A stretch of DNA of 64,000 nt. Origin: Rhodanobacter sp. DHG33 (GTDB lineage: Bacteria; Pseudomonadota; Gammaproteobacteria; Xanthomonadales; Rhodanobacteraceae). Below the pieces are notes generated by a model that was not told the DNA's origin, did not search any database, and worked only from the letters and a program-made list of their open reading frames with translations. The DNA lies in the NCBI RefSeq assembly GCF_014843005.1, contig NZ_JACYXM010000005.1, forward strand, positions 124,001 through 188,000. The letters run 5' to 3'. Position numbers and translations under genes: made by a program. Position 1 is the stretch's first letter. Each line of letters begins with the position of its first letter. This document shows positions 8,528 through 18,461 of this stretch, piece by piece.

Positions 8528-11500
8528 ATGACCCAGACCAAATCGCGCCGACGCCCGCCACTCCTGCAGACACTCGCCTGGTTCGTTCCCGGGCTGCTCG
8601 CCGTGGCGCTGGCCGGTACGGTCGCCCATCCGCTGACCCTCATACCGCTGCTGCTGGCCAACGCGCTGACGATGGCCGCGGTGTGCCATGCCATCGGTTT
8701 CGAACCCGAGCCCAGCTTCGCGCGTACCGTCTTGCGCCGCGGTGCCGCGCACCTGGTGATGTTCACCGGTTACGCGGTGATCGTGTTCGTGTTGGTAGCG
8801 TGGCCCATGCTGGCGCTGAGCAAGTCGCACAGCCTCGTCGCGGCCCTGGCCTTGGTCGCCACGCTGGTGCTGGCGCTGGCCGTGCTGTGGCGGCCGTGGC
8901 CTGCGTTCGGCCTGGTGTTCGTGTGGGACGACGCCTATCCGGCGAAGCACGACGGCTCGTGGATCTTCACCGCCACCCTGCGCAGCCTGATGTTCGGCCG
9001 CCACCTGTCGCGCGAGGAACGCTTCTTCAGCCATTTCCTGCCCGCCGCGCTGGCCCTGCTGGTGATGACCTGGGGCACCATCGCGCTGAGCGGCCTCTAT
9101 GGCGTGCTGCCTTCGGAAATCCGCACCGCGGCGCTGGCGCTGTATGGCGTGCTGGTGCTGCCGCTGGGCTGCCTGATCGTGGCCAACCGCACGCTGCGCA
9201 CCTTGTTGTGCGCGCAGCACGACCAGCATCGCCGTCGCGCCGAACTGGCCGGTGAGGCCTTTGCAAAGCCGGCCGCACCCGTCGTCGTCGCCCCATTGAG
9301 CGAAGAGGAGCGCACAGCCGGTACGCCGGAACAGGCCGCCGCCCTGCTCGCCGCCACCCGCGACGGCGACATCGAACGCGCATTGGCACTGGTCGAGGCC
9401 GGCGCCGATCCGGCCACCGCACCGCTGCCCGGCGACCGCGACCAGCGTCCCGTGCTGATGCTCGCGGCGCTGCTGCCGGATACCCGCCTGCTGCGCGCGC
9501 TGATCGCCAAGGGCGCGGACGTCAACCGCGCCAGCGGCGGCCTCACCCCGCTGCTCGCCGCCACGCGCGACAGCCTGCACGGCCGCGCCGAAGCGGTGAT
9601 GACCCTGCTCGCCAACGGCGCCAATCCGCTCGCCGCCGACGGCGAAGGCCGCACCGCATTGCACGGCGCCGTGCTCGGCGAGGAACCGATGGTGGCGGCG
9701 ATGCTGCTGGACGCCGGCGCACCGATCAACGCGCTCGACCGGTCCGGCGCCAGCCCGCTCGCGGTGGCCTGCCGCGCCGCCAACTGGACGCTGGCGAAAT
9801 TCCTGCTGGAACGCGGCGCCAAGGCCGCTCCCGCCAACGGCGAACCCGCGCTGGTCGCCGCCGCCGGCATTCCCGACGACGATCCTGCCGGCGTGAAGCT
9901 GCTGCTCAAGCACCGCGCTGCGGTGAATGCGGTGGACACGCGCCGCCGCAGCGCGCTGATCGCCGCCGCAGCCGAAGGCCACGAACAGATCGCTCGCGCA
10001 CTGTGCGCCGCCGGCGCCGACGCCGCGCTGGCCGACCGCCACGGCAGCACGGCATTGATGGAAGCCGCGCGTGCCGGCGCGGTGGGCATCGTGCAGCGCC
10101 TCGCCGAAACGCAGCCCGACGCCCGCGCGCGCGACAGCCACGGTCGCGACGCGCTCACGCTCGCCTGCCAATCGCCGCGTGCGCATGCCGACACCGTGCG
10201 TGCGCTGCTCGCGCTGGGCGCGGAACCGAAGACACCGGGTAGCGACGGCCGCAGCGCACTCGATCACGCCGCCGCCACCGGCCGCTGGGACCTGGTCGCC
10301 CTGCTCGACCCGGAAACGCCGTTGCCCACCAGCATCGGCCAGATGGCCTTGTCCAGCGGCGCGGACACGCCGGCACACCTGCTCGACGCGCTGCGCTTCG
10401 GCCACTGGGCCATCGTCTCCGGCTTCACCGCACGCGTGCGCGAATGGCCGCAAGCGCAACTCGCCCAGCTCTACCTCGACCTGGCGCAGCCCGGCCTGAG
10501 CCAGGCGCGGCGCTGGCTGCTGGACCACGGTCTCGATGCCGAAGCGCGCCTCGCCGCGCAGCAACCCGACGACGCGCACGACGACGAGTCCGTCGCTGCC
10601 GATGGCGAACGCGCTGCGTTGCCGCCGTTGGGGCGCCGCCTGTTCGACGCCCTGCTGCTGCAACTCCCCGCTTCCACCGAAGCCATCGAGGATCTGTTGC
10701 AGTCCGGCTCCACGCCAGCCGGCGCCGGCCTGTTGGCGCAGGCGCTGCAGCGCCTGGCCGGTTCGACGCAGGGCTCGGCGCTGCCGCTGGCCATGCTGGA
10801 ACGCGGCGCCGATCCCTTCGGGCCCGATGCACGCGAGCGCACGCCGCTGCAGCTCGCCGCGGTGAACGGCCTGCCCGACTTGCTGCACGCCCTGCTCGTA
10901 CGCGGCTGCAACCCGAACTGCCGCGACCGCGACGGCCGCACGCCGCTGTTCGCCGCGCTGGAGCACGGCGAAGCCGCGCTGCCCATGGTCCGCGCGTTGA
11001 TCGCCCACGGCGCCGACGCCGAATCCGCCGATGCCAACGGCGAGACGCCACTGGGCCTGGCGCTGGAACATCCCGCGATCGACCGCTGGCTGGATTGGGG
11101 CCACTGGCCACGTCCGCGCCGTCCGCTGCGCGCCGACGATCTGCCGGCGGCGGCGCAGGCCGGCGCGCTGACCGCCGTGCAACGCCTGCTGGATCTGGGC
11201 TTTCCCGTCGACACCGTCGATGCGCACGGCGCCAGCGCGCTGCTGCACGCCTGCGGCGCCGGTCACCGTGAGATCGCGGCCTGCCTGCTCGATGCCGGCG
11301 CCGATCCCGCACTGGCCACCGCCAACGGCATCACGCCGCTGGTCGCTGCAGTGGCCGGTGGCCGCGAAGGCACCGTAACGCTGTTGCTGGAGCGCAAGGC
11401 CGAGGTCGACCAGCGCCTGCCGAACCAGAACACCGCGCTGATGGTGGCCGCGGCGATGGGTCGCCCGGAACTGGCCGAGGCGCTGCTCGCCGCCGGGGCC

Positions 11501-12007
11501 GACGTCGATGCCGTCGATGCGCGCGGCCACAGCGCGCTGCATGCCGCTGCGCAATTCGGCTTCGAGCACAACGACAGCCTGCGCGCGCGCCGCCTGCTCG
11601 ACGTGCTGCTCAAGCACGGCGCCACCGTCGACCGCGCCGACGGCGAAGGCAAGACTCCGCTGCTGCTGCTGCTCGGCGCCTCGCAGCGTCCCGGCAGCGA
11701 ATGCGACGCCACCCACCTCGGTGCACTGGTGCCCGCACTGCTGGAGGCGGGCGCCAACGTGGCGCACGCCGACCAGCGCGGCGTCACCGCGCTGCACGCC
11801 TGCGCCATGCATGCCCTGCTCGCGCCGGCCCGCGTGCTGCTGTCGCGCGGCGCTGACCGCGGCGCCACCGATGCTTTCGGCCGCACCGCGGCAGACGTCG
11901 CCCGCCAGATCGGCTACGTGGACATCGCCCACGAGCTCGCGGTGCGCAGCAGCGCCATCCCCAGCGTGCGGCAGACGCTGCGGCAACCGGCGCAGCCGTC
12001 GGAATGA
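8528..12007 (+). CDS. Large membrane-anchored ankyrin-repeat protein
   Basis: A 1159-residue protein. The first 220 residues hold about six hydrophobic segments (near 12-30, 32-50, 75-95, 98-118, 165-185 and 195-215) between basic stretches. The rest is cytoplasm-sized and made largely of ankyrin repeats of about 33 residues, recognisable by the recurring GxTALxxA and LLxxGADxxxxD patterns. Repeats occupy roughly 265-590 and 750-1150, separated by a less repetitive acidic region near 590-740 that contains QQPDDAHDDE. Ankyrin repeats bind proteins, so a membrane scaffold is likely; no enzymatic domain is visible. I chose ATG 8528 over GTG 8522; neither has a good ribosome site. Codon use matches its neighbours. 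Confidence 0.85.
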   Translation: MTQTKSRRRPPLLQTLAWFVPGLLAVALAGTVAHPLTLIPLLLANALTMAAVCHAIGFEPEPSFARTVLRRGAAHLVMFTGYAVIVFVLVAWPMLALSKSHSLVAALALVATLVLALAVLWRPWPAFGLVFVWDDAYPAKHDGSWIFTATLRSLMFGRHLSREERFFSHFLPAALALLVMTWGTIALSGLYGVLPSEIRTAALALYGVLVLPLGCLIVANRTLRTLLCAQHDQHRRRAELAGEAFAKPAAPVVVAPLSEEERTAGTPEQAAALLAATRDGDIERALALVEAGADPATAPLPGDRDQRPVLMLAALLPDTRLLRALIAKGADVNRASGGLTPLLAATRDSLHGRAEAVMTLLANGANPLAADGEGRTALHGAVLGEEPMVAAMLLDAGAPINALDRSGASPLAVACRAANWTLAKFLLERGAKAAPANGEPALVAAAGIPDDDPAGVKLLLKHRAAVNAVDTRRRSALIAAAAEGHEQIARALCAAGADAALADRHGSTALMEAARAGAVGIVQRLAETQPDARARDSHGRDALTLACQSPRAHADTVRALLALGAEPKTPGSDGRSALDHAAATGRWDLVALLDPETPLPTSIGQMALSSGADTPAHLLDALRFGHWAIVSGFTARVREWPQAQLAQLYLDLAQPGLSQARRWLLDHGLDAEARLAAQQPDDAHDDESVAADGERAALPPLGRRLFDALLLQLPASTEAIEDLLQSGSTPAGAGLLAQALQRLAGSTQGSALPLAMLERGADPFGPDARERTPLQLAAVNGLPDLLHALLVRGCNPNCRDRDGRTPLFAALEHGEAALPMVRALIAHGADAESADANGETPLGLALEHPAIDRWLDWGHWPRPRRPLRADDLPAAAQAGALTAVQRLLDLGFPVDTVDAHGASALLHACGAGHREIAACLLDAGADPALATANGITPLVAAVAGGREGTVTLLLERKAEVDQRLPNQNTALMVAAAMGRPELAEALLAAGADVDAVDARGHSALHAAAQFGFEHNDSLRARRLLDVLLKHGATVDRADGEGKTPLLLLLGASQRPGSECDATHLGALVPALLEAGANVAHADQRGVTALHACAMHALLAPARVLLSRGADRGATDAFGRTAADVARQIGYVDIAHELAVRSSAIPSVRQTLRQPAQPSE

Positions 12008-12131
12008 CGTGTTCGCCATGACTGTCCTGCCTTCGACGGAATGAAGCGCAGGCATCCGGCATGACCAACGCCACTGGCTCGCCGCGGTTGCCGTCGGGAT
12101 AGTTCACCGAGGTTTCCTGATCGCGGAGTCG

Positions 12132-13310
12132 ATGGTGGCCTTTTCCAGACGCGACTTTCTCGGCGGCAGCGCGGCCTTGGCCGCGGCCCTGTCCATCCGT
12201 CCAGCGCTGGCAGTCGGCGCCGCCGCTCGCCCCTTCCGTCTCGCGCAGGATTTCGATCGGGCTGCCGAAAGCGCGATCAAGGCCGGCGCCTGCCCAGGCA
12301 TCGGCCTGCAGATCTCGCTACGCGGCCAGCCGTGGTACGTCCGAAGCTATGGGCTGGCCAATCTCGAAACACAGACGCCGGTCGTCAGCGGCAGCATCTT
12401 CCGCATCGGCTCGCTGACCAAGCAGTTCACCGCGGCCATGATTCTCCGACTGCAGGCGCAGGGAAGCTTGTCGCTGGACGATGCGGCCGCGAAATATCTG
12501 CCCTTCTTCGCCAAGGCGCCCGCCTTCACGCTGCGCGAGTTGCTCAATCACACCGCCGGCCTGCACGACGACGACACCTCCGACGTTCCGCCATCCACGA
12601 ATTCGCAAGTCGATCTGGCCAAGGCGGTCAGCCGCCAGCAAAAACTCTTCGACTTCCCGCCCGGCACGGCGTGGCTCTACAGCAACGCGAATTACACCGT
12701 GCTTGGCGCCGTGATCGAGCAGGTGACGAATCGACCGTTGGCCGATGCCGCGAGCGAAATGATTTTTCGCCCACTGGAACTGCACGCCACAGCGTTCGAC
12801 ACCGCGGCCGCCGTCGTACCCGGCAGGGCCGACGGCTATACCCCCATCGAAGGCAAACCCGGCGCATTCGCCCATGCCGAGTTCATCGATATCGCACAGA
12901 CCGGAGGCGCCGGAGCCATGCGCTCGACGACCGGCGACCTGTGCCGCTGGCACCACGCCTTGTTCGGCAACCGCCTGCTCGATGCTCGGCACGTCCGCAT
13001 GATGCTGACACCGGGACGCCTGCGCGACGGCCGATTGAGCGGCAGCCACCGCTTTTCGCCCGCGGACGACCGCTCCTACGGCGACGTGCAGTACGGCATG
13101 GGCCTGCTGCTGCCGCCGCCCGACCACGGTCGCCGCAGCGCCATGCACTACGGCTTCGTCAACGGCTATGCCGCCTGCCTGGAGACCTGGCTCGACGAAG
13201 GTCTGACCACCGCCATTCTGTGCAACGCCAACATGGGCCCGGCCATGCCTTTCCGCGACTTGCGCCGGCTCGTGCGGGAGAAATTACTGCCCACCCTCGC
13301 AACGGCCTGA
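12132..13310 (+). CDS. Serine hydrolase, class C beta-lactamase/PBP fold, Tat-exported
   Basis: A 392-residue protein with a twin-arginine signal (SRRDFLGG at residues 5-12, then a hydrophobic stretch ending near LAVGA). The catalytic SxxK is S94-L-T-K97 and the second motif is Y183-S-N185, so the beta-lactamase/transpeptidase fold is intact. The family includes class C beta-lactamases, D-aminopeptidases, esterases and penicillin-binding proteins; the sequence does not decide between them. A GGAG precedes the ATG by about 5 bases. It converges with the glycosyltransferase gene, with only 46 bp between and no clear terminator there. Confidence 0.85.
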   Translation: MVAFSRRDFLGGSAALAAALSIRPALAVGAAARPFRLAQDFDRAAESAIKAGACPGIGLQISLRGQPWYVRSYGLANLETQTPVVSGSIFRIGSLTKQFTAAMILRLQAQGSLSLDDAAAKYLPFFAKAPAFTLRELLNHTAGLHDDDTSDVPPSTNSQVDLAKAVSRQQKLFDFPPGTAWLYSNANYTVLGAVIEQVTNRPLADAASEMIFRPLELHATAFDTAAAVVPGRADGYTPIEGKPGAFAHAEFIDIAQTGGAGAMRSTTGDLCRWHHALFGNRLLDARHVRMMLTPGRLRDGRLSGSHRFSPADDRSYGDVQYGMGLLLPPPDHGRRSAMHYGFVNGYAACLETWLDEGLTTAILCNANMGPAMPFRDLRRLVREKLLPTLATA

Positions 13311-13356
13311 TCGTCGGCCAGCGAATCCGTTTCTCCGTGGCCCGCGGGCGAAGCGG

Positions 13357-14442
13357 TCAGGCCACTGCCTGCCAGCGCATGCGCGTCGGCAGCGGCAGCA
13401 GGTTGCGCCAGGCATCGGCGACCTGCTGCACGGTGCAGTCATCCACCCGGGTACTGTGCGGCGGGCCGCCCAGTACCGTCACCACGCCACCGGGCGCGGC
13501 ACGCGGTGCCCAATGCGCGGGCGAGGCGCCGCCGAACATCACGACCAGCGGACAACCCAGCGCGGCGGCGAGATGCGCCGGCCCCGTGTCCACCGACACC
13601 ATGCTGTGGGCGCGGGCCAGCAAGGCTTTCAGGCGCCCCAGCGGCAGTTCGTCGGCGACCGATATCACCGCCTCGCTGTCCGCGATGGCGCGAATGCTTT
13701 CCAGGTGGCCGGCTTCGCGCGGGCAGCCGCACAGCAGCACCCGCGCCGAAGGCAGCGTCTCCAGGATGGTCCAGGCCAGCGCGGCCCACTGCTGCAGCGG
13801 CCACGCCTTGTCGTCGTCCGCGACCGCGCGCACGCCGTTCCAGCGCAAGGTGCGCTTGTTGGCCGGCTGCAGCAGCACCAGCGGACGATCGTGCAAGCCG
13901 CGCGCATGCAGCCAGCGCTCGCAGTCGGCCTGTGCCGCGGCATCGACCCGCAGCTGCGGCGCGGCGCCGGGATCGACTACCAGATCGTCGCAGCGGCCAC
14001 GGAAGGCGGGTGGCGTGCAATCGCCGAAACGCAACAGGTGGTCGACCCAATGTTCGTTCTCGAGCAGTGGCGTGTCGGCCAGATACGCGCGGTGCGCTGC
14101 CGGCACACCCGCCAGCTGGAGCGTGCTCTGGATCCGCAGCAGCGCACGCGGCCGCGGCTCGCACACATAGACCGGCGCATCGCGCCGCTGGCGCAACCAG
14201 CCGATGGCGCGCCAACGTTCGCGGCTGAACAGCAGCGGGCGGCGCGGCGACTGCAGCACGGACACTTCGGCCACCTCGGGTTGGTCCGCGTACAGCTCCG
14301 CCGGCCAGCCACCGATGGCGAACAGGTCGCAGGGAGCGCCGTAGCGCTGCTGCAACTTGTGCAGCAGCGGCTGCAACAGCACGGTGTCGCCGAGGCGGCC
14401 GAAGCGGATGACGAGCGGACGTGGCGAGTTGGGCATGCCCAT
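13357..14442 (-). CDS. Glycosyltransferase family 9 (heptosyltransferase-like)
   Basis: A 361-residue protein with the family 9 hallmarks: an N-terminal IRFGRLGDTVLLQPLL nucleotide-binding start at about 12-27, and a C-terminal VDTGPAHLAAALG loop followed by MFGGASPAHWAP. Family members transfer heptose or related sugars from ADP-sugars to lipopolysaccharide inner core at the cytoplasmic face of the inner membrane. The gene stands alone rather than in a core-oligosaccharide cluster, so its acceptor is unknown. Start codons at 14442 and 14436 are both possible; neither has a clear ribosome site. The antiporter gene lies 91 bp upstream on the same strand. Confidence 0.87.
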   Translation of the reverse strand: MGMPNSPRPLVIRFGRLGDTVLLQPLLHKLQQRYGAPCDLFAIGGWPAELYADQPEVAEVSVLQSPRRPLLFSRERWRAIGWLRQRRDAPVYVCEPRPRALLRIQSTLQLAGVPAAHRAYLADTPLLENEHWVDHLLRFGDCTPPAFRGRCDDLVVDPGAAPQLRVDAAAQADCERWLHARGLHDRPLVLLQPANKRTLRWNGVRAVADDDKAWPLQQWAALAWTILETLPSARVLLCGCPREAGHLESIRAIADSEAVISVADELPLGRLKALLARAHSMVSVDTGPAHLAAALGCPLVVMFGGASPAHWAPRAAPGGVVTVLGGPPHSTRVDDCTVQQVADAWRNLLPLPTRMRWQAVA

Positions 14443-14533
14443 CGCAACGTCGGATACCGAACCTCGTTGACGGCAAGAAATTACGTGCTCAGGAACCTCT
14501 CAGATACCACAGGACCGGCGGACGGATCATCGG

Positions 14534-16369
14534 TCAGTCCGGGCTCGTCAACGGCGTACTCGAGTCGCGCTCGCGCGCTTCGCGCGCCTCCGGCTCGTCG
14601 TCGGCCTCGAACAGCTTGTCGAGGTCGGCCAGCGCTTCCTTGGTGGTCTGCACCAGCTTGGCCTCGTCGTCGTAGACGAGGTATTGCGCCTTGATGAGTT
14701 CGGAATCCTGTCGGCGGAAGCGTTCCACGCGATCCATCGCGCGCTCCGGCGTCAGGCCCAGCGCGATCAGCGCCTGCTTGGTCATCTTGAGGCTGGAATA
14801 AAGCGTCTCGCGGATCGGTTCGTCCACGCCCAGATCCATCAGCCGCCACACGTGCTGGCGATTGCGCGCACGGGCCACGATCTTGAGGTGCGGATACATG
14901 CGCCGCACCACGCGCGCCACATGCAGGCTGGACTCCGGCTCGTCGCTGGCCAGCACGAACACCTCGGCCTTGTCCGCCTGCGCCGCGCGCAGCAGTTCGG
15001 GACGCGCGGGGTCGCCGTAGAAGATGTCGTTCCAGCGACCGAAGCGGCGGATCAGGTCCATCTGCTCGACCGAATGGTCCAGCGCCACGAACGGTATGCC
15101 TTCCGCGCGCAGCACGCGCGCCACGATCTGCCCCATGCGGCCATAGCCGGCGATGATCACGCGCGGCGAATGCGCCACGATGGTGTCGAATTCGCGCGCC
15201 GGCTGGCGCACCTTGCGCGCGCCCAGCAGCTTCGCCAACGCCGCCACCAGCAGCGGCGTCAGCGCCATCGACAGGGTGATCGCCAGCACGAGCAGGTTGT
15301 GCACGCGCGCGGCGATCAGCCCCTGCTCGTCGGCGAGCTTGAGCACCACGAAGGCGAACTCGCCGCCGCAGGCCAGCAGTACCGCAAGGCGCAGCGCATC
15401 GCCGCGTTCCAGCCCGCCCACGATGCGTCCCAGCGGCCACACCAGCGCACCCTTCAGCAGCAACAGCGCGGCCACCAGGCCCAGCACGAGCACGGGCTCG
15501 CGCAGCAGCAGCGAGACATCCATCGACATGCCCACGCTGATGAAGAACAGGCCCAGCAACAGGCCCTTGAACGGTTCGATGTTGGATTCCAGCTCGTGGC
15601 GGTATTCCGAATCGGCCAGCAGCACGCCCGCGAGGAAAGCGCCCAGCGTCACCGACAGCCCCGCCGCTTCCATCAGCAGCGCCACGCCCATCACCACCAG
15701 CAGTGCGGTGGCGGTGGACACTTCCACCGCTTCCGCCTTGGCCACGAAACGGAACACCGGGCGCAGCAGGTAGCGGCCGCCCACTACCACCGCCAGGATC
15801 ACCACCACCGTGCGCAACGCACCGGCGAGGTCGAAGCCATGCCGCGTCGTGCTGGCGAGCAGCGGCACCAGGGCGATCAGCGGGATCGCCGCCAGATCCT
15901 GGAACAGCAGTATCGCGAAGGCCTGCCGCCCGTAGGCCGAGCCGGCTTCCTTGCGCTCGCCGAGTATCTGCAACCCGAACGCGGTGGACGAAAGCGCCAG
16001 GCTGCCGCCCACGATCAAGGCCGCCCCCGGCGTGAAGCCCAGCAACCACCATGCGATCACGCCGATCACCGCGCTGGTCGCCAGCACCTGCAGCAGGCCA
16101 GTGCCGAACACCGAACGCCGCATCACCCACAGGCGCTGCGGCGACAGCTCCAGGCCGATCACGAACAGCATCAGCACCACGCCGAACTCGGAGATCGCGC
16201 CGATGCCGCCGTTGTCGACCACCAGTCGCAACGCCTGCGGACCGATCGCGACGCCGGCCAGCAGATAGCCCAGCACTGCCCCCAGCTTGAAGCGCTTGGT
16301 CAGCGGCACCGCGACCACCGTGGCCAGCAGGAACACCACGGCCACCTCGAGGAAATGATGGCTGTCCAC
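14534..16369 (-). CDS. CPA2-family cation/proton antiporter, KefB/KefC-like
   Basis: A 611-residue inner-membrane protein. About twelve hydrophobic helices fill residues 1-390, including FGVVLMLFVIGLELSP and SLALSSTAFGLQIL typical of the CPA2 exchanger. A TrkA-N/RCK nucleotide-binding domain follows, starting with the Rossmann motif GYGRMG near 413. The C-terminal tail is highly charged. Relatives are glutathione-gated K+/H+ efflux systems that protect against electrophiles. The start is a GTG at 16369 with CGGAG six bases upstream; there is no nearby ATG. No KefF/KefG ancillary gene is adjacent. Confidence 0.92.
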   Translation of the reverse strand: MDSHHFLEVAVVFLLATVVAVPLTKRFKLGAVLGYLLAGVAIGPQALRLVVDNGGIGAISEFGVVLMLFVIGLELSPQRLWVMRRSVFGTGLLQVLATSAVIGVIAWWLLGFTPGAALIVGGSLALSSTAFGLQILGERKEAGSAYGRQAFAILLFQDLAAIPLIALVPLLASTTRHGFDLAGALRTVVVILAVVVGGRYLLRPVFRFVAKAEAVEVSTATALLVVMGVALLMEAAGLSVTLGAFLAGVLLADSEYRHELESNIEPFKGLLLGLFFISVGMSMDVSLLLREPVLVLGLVAALLLLKGALVWPLGRIVGGLERGDALRLAVLLACGGEFAFVVLKLADEQGLIAARVHNLLVLAITLSMALTPLLVAALAKLLGARKVRQPAREFDTIVAHSPRVIIAGYGRMGQIVARVLRAEGIPFVALDHSVEQMDLIRRFGRWNDIFYGDPARPELLRAAQADKAEVFVLASDEPESSLHVARVVRRMYPHLKIVARARNRQHVWRLMDLGVDEPIRETLYSSLKMTKQALIALGLTPERAMDRVERFRRQDSELIKAQYLVYDDEAKLVQTTKEALADLDKLFEADDEPEAREARERDSSTPLTSPD

Positions 16370-16679
16370 GTGCGCTCCGATCCGTTTGCGAGGGTTGATT
16401 ATTCCACGGTGGTCGTGGATGTGCGGCCGGGATTTGCTTGTCTACCGCTTGATGGCGGAGAGCCGGGCTTCATGCGCCCCTTTAACCAGGGACTGACGCG
16501 ATGACGGACACCCGCCGGTCACATGCGAAACGGCAAAAACCCTAGCCCATCGCCTCAACCTCGCTCTCCTGCAAATCCAGAGAAACAGCCGCCTCAGCCG
16601 CGCGATCGCTAGCACACCCCAATCGCCATTCATGCCCGGTGCTGCCCCGCATCGCCAGACCATGGGATGATCCCCGACC
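16370..16679. other. Divergent intergenic region, 310 bp
   Basis: This gap separates the divergent antiporter and glutaminyl cyclase genes and must hold both promoters. A short inverted repeat CCACG/CGTGG at about 16405-16419 is visible. No convincing gene is present: small frames on either strand lack ribosome sites and recognisable motifs. Confidence 0.5.
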
Positions 16680-17462
16680 ATGAAAACCCTCGCCGCCATC
16701 GCCGCGCTCGCCATCGCCCTTGTCGCCCCACTGCAGGCACAAGACTCCATCCCCGTGTACGGCTATCACGTAGTGCGCAGCTATCCGCACGACACCAAGG
16801 CTTATACCGAGGGCCTGCTCTACCTGGACGGCCACCTCTACGAGAGCACCGGCCAGGTGGGCAGCTCGACCGTGCGCAAGGTGGATCTGCAGACCGGCAA
16901 GGTGCTGCAGTCCGCACCCACGCCGTGGCCGGACTACGGCGAAGGCATCGCGGTGTGGAAGGACAAGCTGATCCAGCTCAGCTGGCAGAACCACGAAGGC
17001 TTCGTCTACGACCTCGCCACGCTGAAGCCGCAGGCGCGCTTCCCCTATGCCGGCGAAGGCTGGGCGCTCACCAGCGACGGCACGCGGCTCTACATGAGCG
17101 ACGGCACGCCGACCATCCGCATCCTCGATCCGGACACGCTGCAGCAGACCGGCCAGATCGACGTGACCGCCGACGGCCAGCCGCTCGCGAACATCAACGA
17201 ACTGGAATGGGTAAAGGGCCAGATCTACGCCAACGTGTGGCTCACCACGCGCATCGCGCGCATCGATCCGGCCAGCGGCAAGGTGGTCGGCTGGATCGAG
17301 CTCGGCGGCCTCGTGCCGCCGGCCAGTACGCTGGCGGACCCGGTCAACGACGTGCTCAACGGCATCGCCTACGATGCCCAGCACGACCGCCTGTTCGTTA
17401 CCGGCAAGTGCTGGCCGAAGCTCTACGAGATCAAGCTGGTTCCTCCGAAGCACGCGCACTGA
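16680..17462 (+). CDS. Glutaminyl-peptide cyclotransferase, beta-propeller type
   Basis: A 260-residue protein with a Sec signal peptide (residues 1-20, cleavage after LQA). The mature part shows the bacterial/plant-type glutamine cyclotransferase pattern: AYTEGLLYLDGHLYEST at about 41-57, a GEG motif after WPDY, NELEW near 179, and NGIAYD near the end. These enzymes convert N-terminal Gln to pyroglutamate through a five-bladed propeller, here in the periplasm. The length is normal for the family. It appears monocistronic and converges with the LysR gene. Confidence 0.92.
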   Translation: MKTLAAIAALAIALVAPLQAQDSIPVYGYHVVRSYPHDTKAYTEGLLYLDGHLYESTGQVGSSTVRKVDLQTGKVLQSAPTPWPDYGEGIAVWKDKLIQLSWQNHEGFVYDLATLKPQARFPYAGEGWALTSDGTRLYMSDGTPTIRILDPDTLQQTGQIDVTADGQPLANINELEWVKGQIYANVWLTTRIARIDPASGKVVGWIELGGLVPPASTLADPVNDVLNGIAYDAQHDRLFVTGKCWPKLYEIKLVPPKHAH

Positions 17463-17573
17463 AAACGCCTCGCGCAGTTTGGCGCCGCAAGAGCACTTCC
17501 TGCACGCGTCAGCTTTATGGCCCTGATCGAAGCGACGGGACATTCGCGCACAGGATGCGCACGGGTGTCGCGA

Positions 17574-18452
17574 TCACCCTGCTGCCAATGTGCGCTGGAT
17601 GATGCCCGCCAGCTGCGCCACCGCCGGGGACGGTTCCGCCTCGGCGCGGTAGAGCGCCAGGCCGAGCATGGGCAGCGCAGGCAATCCCGCCTGCTTCGCG
17701 CTCAATGCGCGCACGTTGTCCGGCAGGCCCAGCGACGTGCGTACGCTCACGCCCAATCCCGCATTCACCGCGGCCCAGGTTCCGGCAAGGCTGGTGCTGC
17801 TGAAGGCGATGCGCCAGGCGATGCCTGCGCGATCCAATGCCGCGATGGCCGCGCTGCGCAGCAGGCAGGGCGATTCCAGCACCACCAGCGGCAGCGATTC
17901 GCCGCGCTGGTGGAGTTTCGGCGTGGATGCGTCGGCCGCAACGACCCAGCGCATCGGCCAGCGTCCCACGCGTTCCGCGTGCGGGCTTGCCGCACCGGCC
18001 TCCCATGCCAACGCAAGGTCGAGCTTGCCCTTGTTCACGCCGTCGAGCAGCTCCGCGTTGCGCGCGATGCGTGCCTCGATGCGCAGCCTGGGGTGCGTAC
18101 GCGCGAAACGGCCAAGCACCGCGGGCAGCAGTCTTTCGCCGAAATCTTCCTGCATGCCCAGTCGCACTCTTCCCGCCAGCTCCACGCCACGGATCGCGGC
18201 GACGGCTTCGTCGTTCAACTCCAGCAGGCGTCGGGCGTAGCCCAGCATCGTTTCGCCGGCTTCAGTGAGCGCCATGCCGCGGCCGGCCTTGCGCAGCAAC
18301 GGCGTGCCGGCCTGCAGTTCCAGCTTCTTGAGCTGCGCGCTCACCGCCGAGGTGGAACGGTTCAGGCGCTCGGCCGCCTGCGCGAAACTGCCGAGTTCGA
18401 TGCCCGTGGCGAAGCTGCGCAGCGTATCGATATCGAAATTGACGCGAGGCAT
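17574..18452 (-). CDS. LysR-family transcriptional regulator
   Basis: A 292-residue regulator. The winged helix-turn-helix is at about residues 6-65 (FATGIELGSFAQAAERL, then STSAVSAQLKKLE) and is followed by a periplasmic-binding-like effector domain with VRLGMQEDF at its start. I chose the ATG at 18452 (MPRVNFD), which has AGGA 8 bases upstream; ATGs at 18461 and 18479 would add 3 or 9 residues and would overlap the operator-like repeat. It is divergent from the carboxymuconolactone decarboxylase operon, the classical LysR arrangement, and probably controls that operon and itself through the repeats at 18462-18510. Confidence 0.92.
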   Translation of the reverse strand: MPRVNFDIDTLRSFATGIELGSFAQAAERLNRSTSAVSAQLKKLELQAGTPLLRKAGRGMALTEAGETMLGYARRLLELNDEAVAAIRGVELAGRVRLGMQEDFGERLLPAVLGRFARTHPRLRIEARIARNAELLDGVNKGKLDLALAWEAGAASPHAERVGRWPMRWVVAADASTPKLHQRGESLPLVVLESPCLLRSAAIAALDRAGIAWRIAFSSTSLAGTWAAVNAGLGVSVRTSLGLPDNVRALSAKQAGLPALPMLGLALYRAEAEPSPAVAQLAGIIQRTLAAG

Positions 18453-18461
18453 GGCAATCAT

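Noticed and set aside
8426-12055. A 1209-codon open frame antisense to the ankyrin gene
   Set aside because: It mirrors the repeat codon pattern of the ankyrin gene; its translation is Gln/Arg/Ala-rich with no motifs. High-GC codon use keeps the antisense frame open.
16442-16750. A minus-strand frame overlapping the start of the glutaminyl cyclase gene
   Set aside because: It overlaps the signal peptide coding region of a well-supported gene and is Arg-rich with no motifs.
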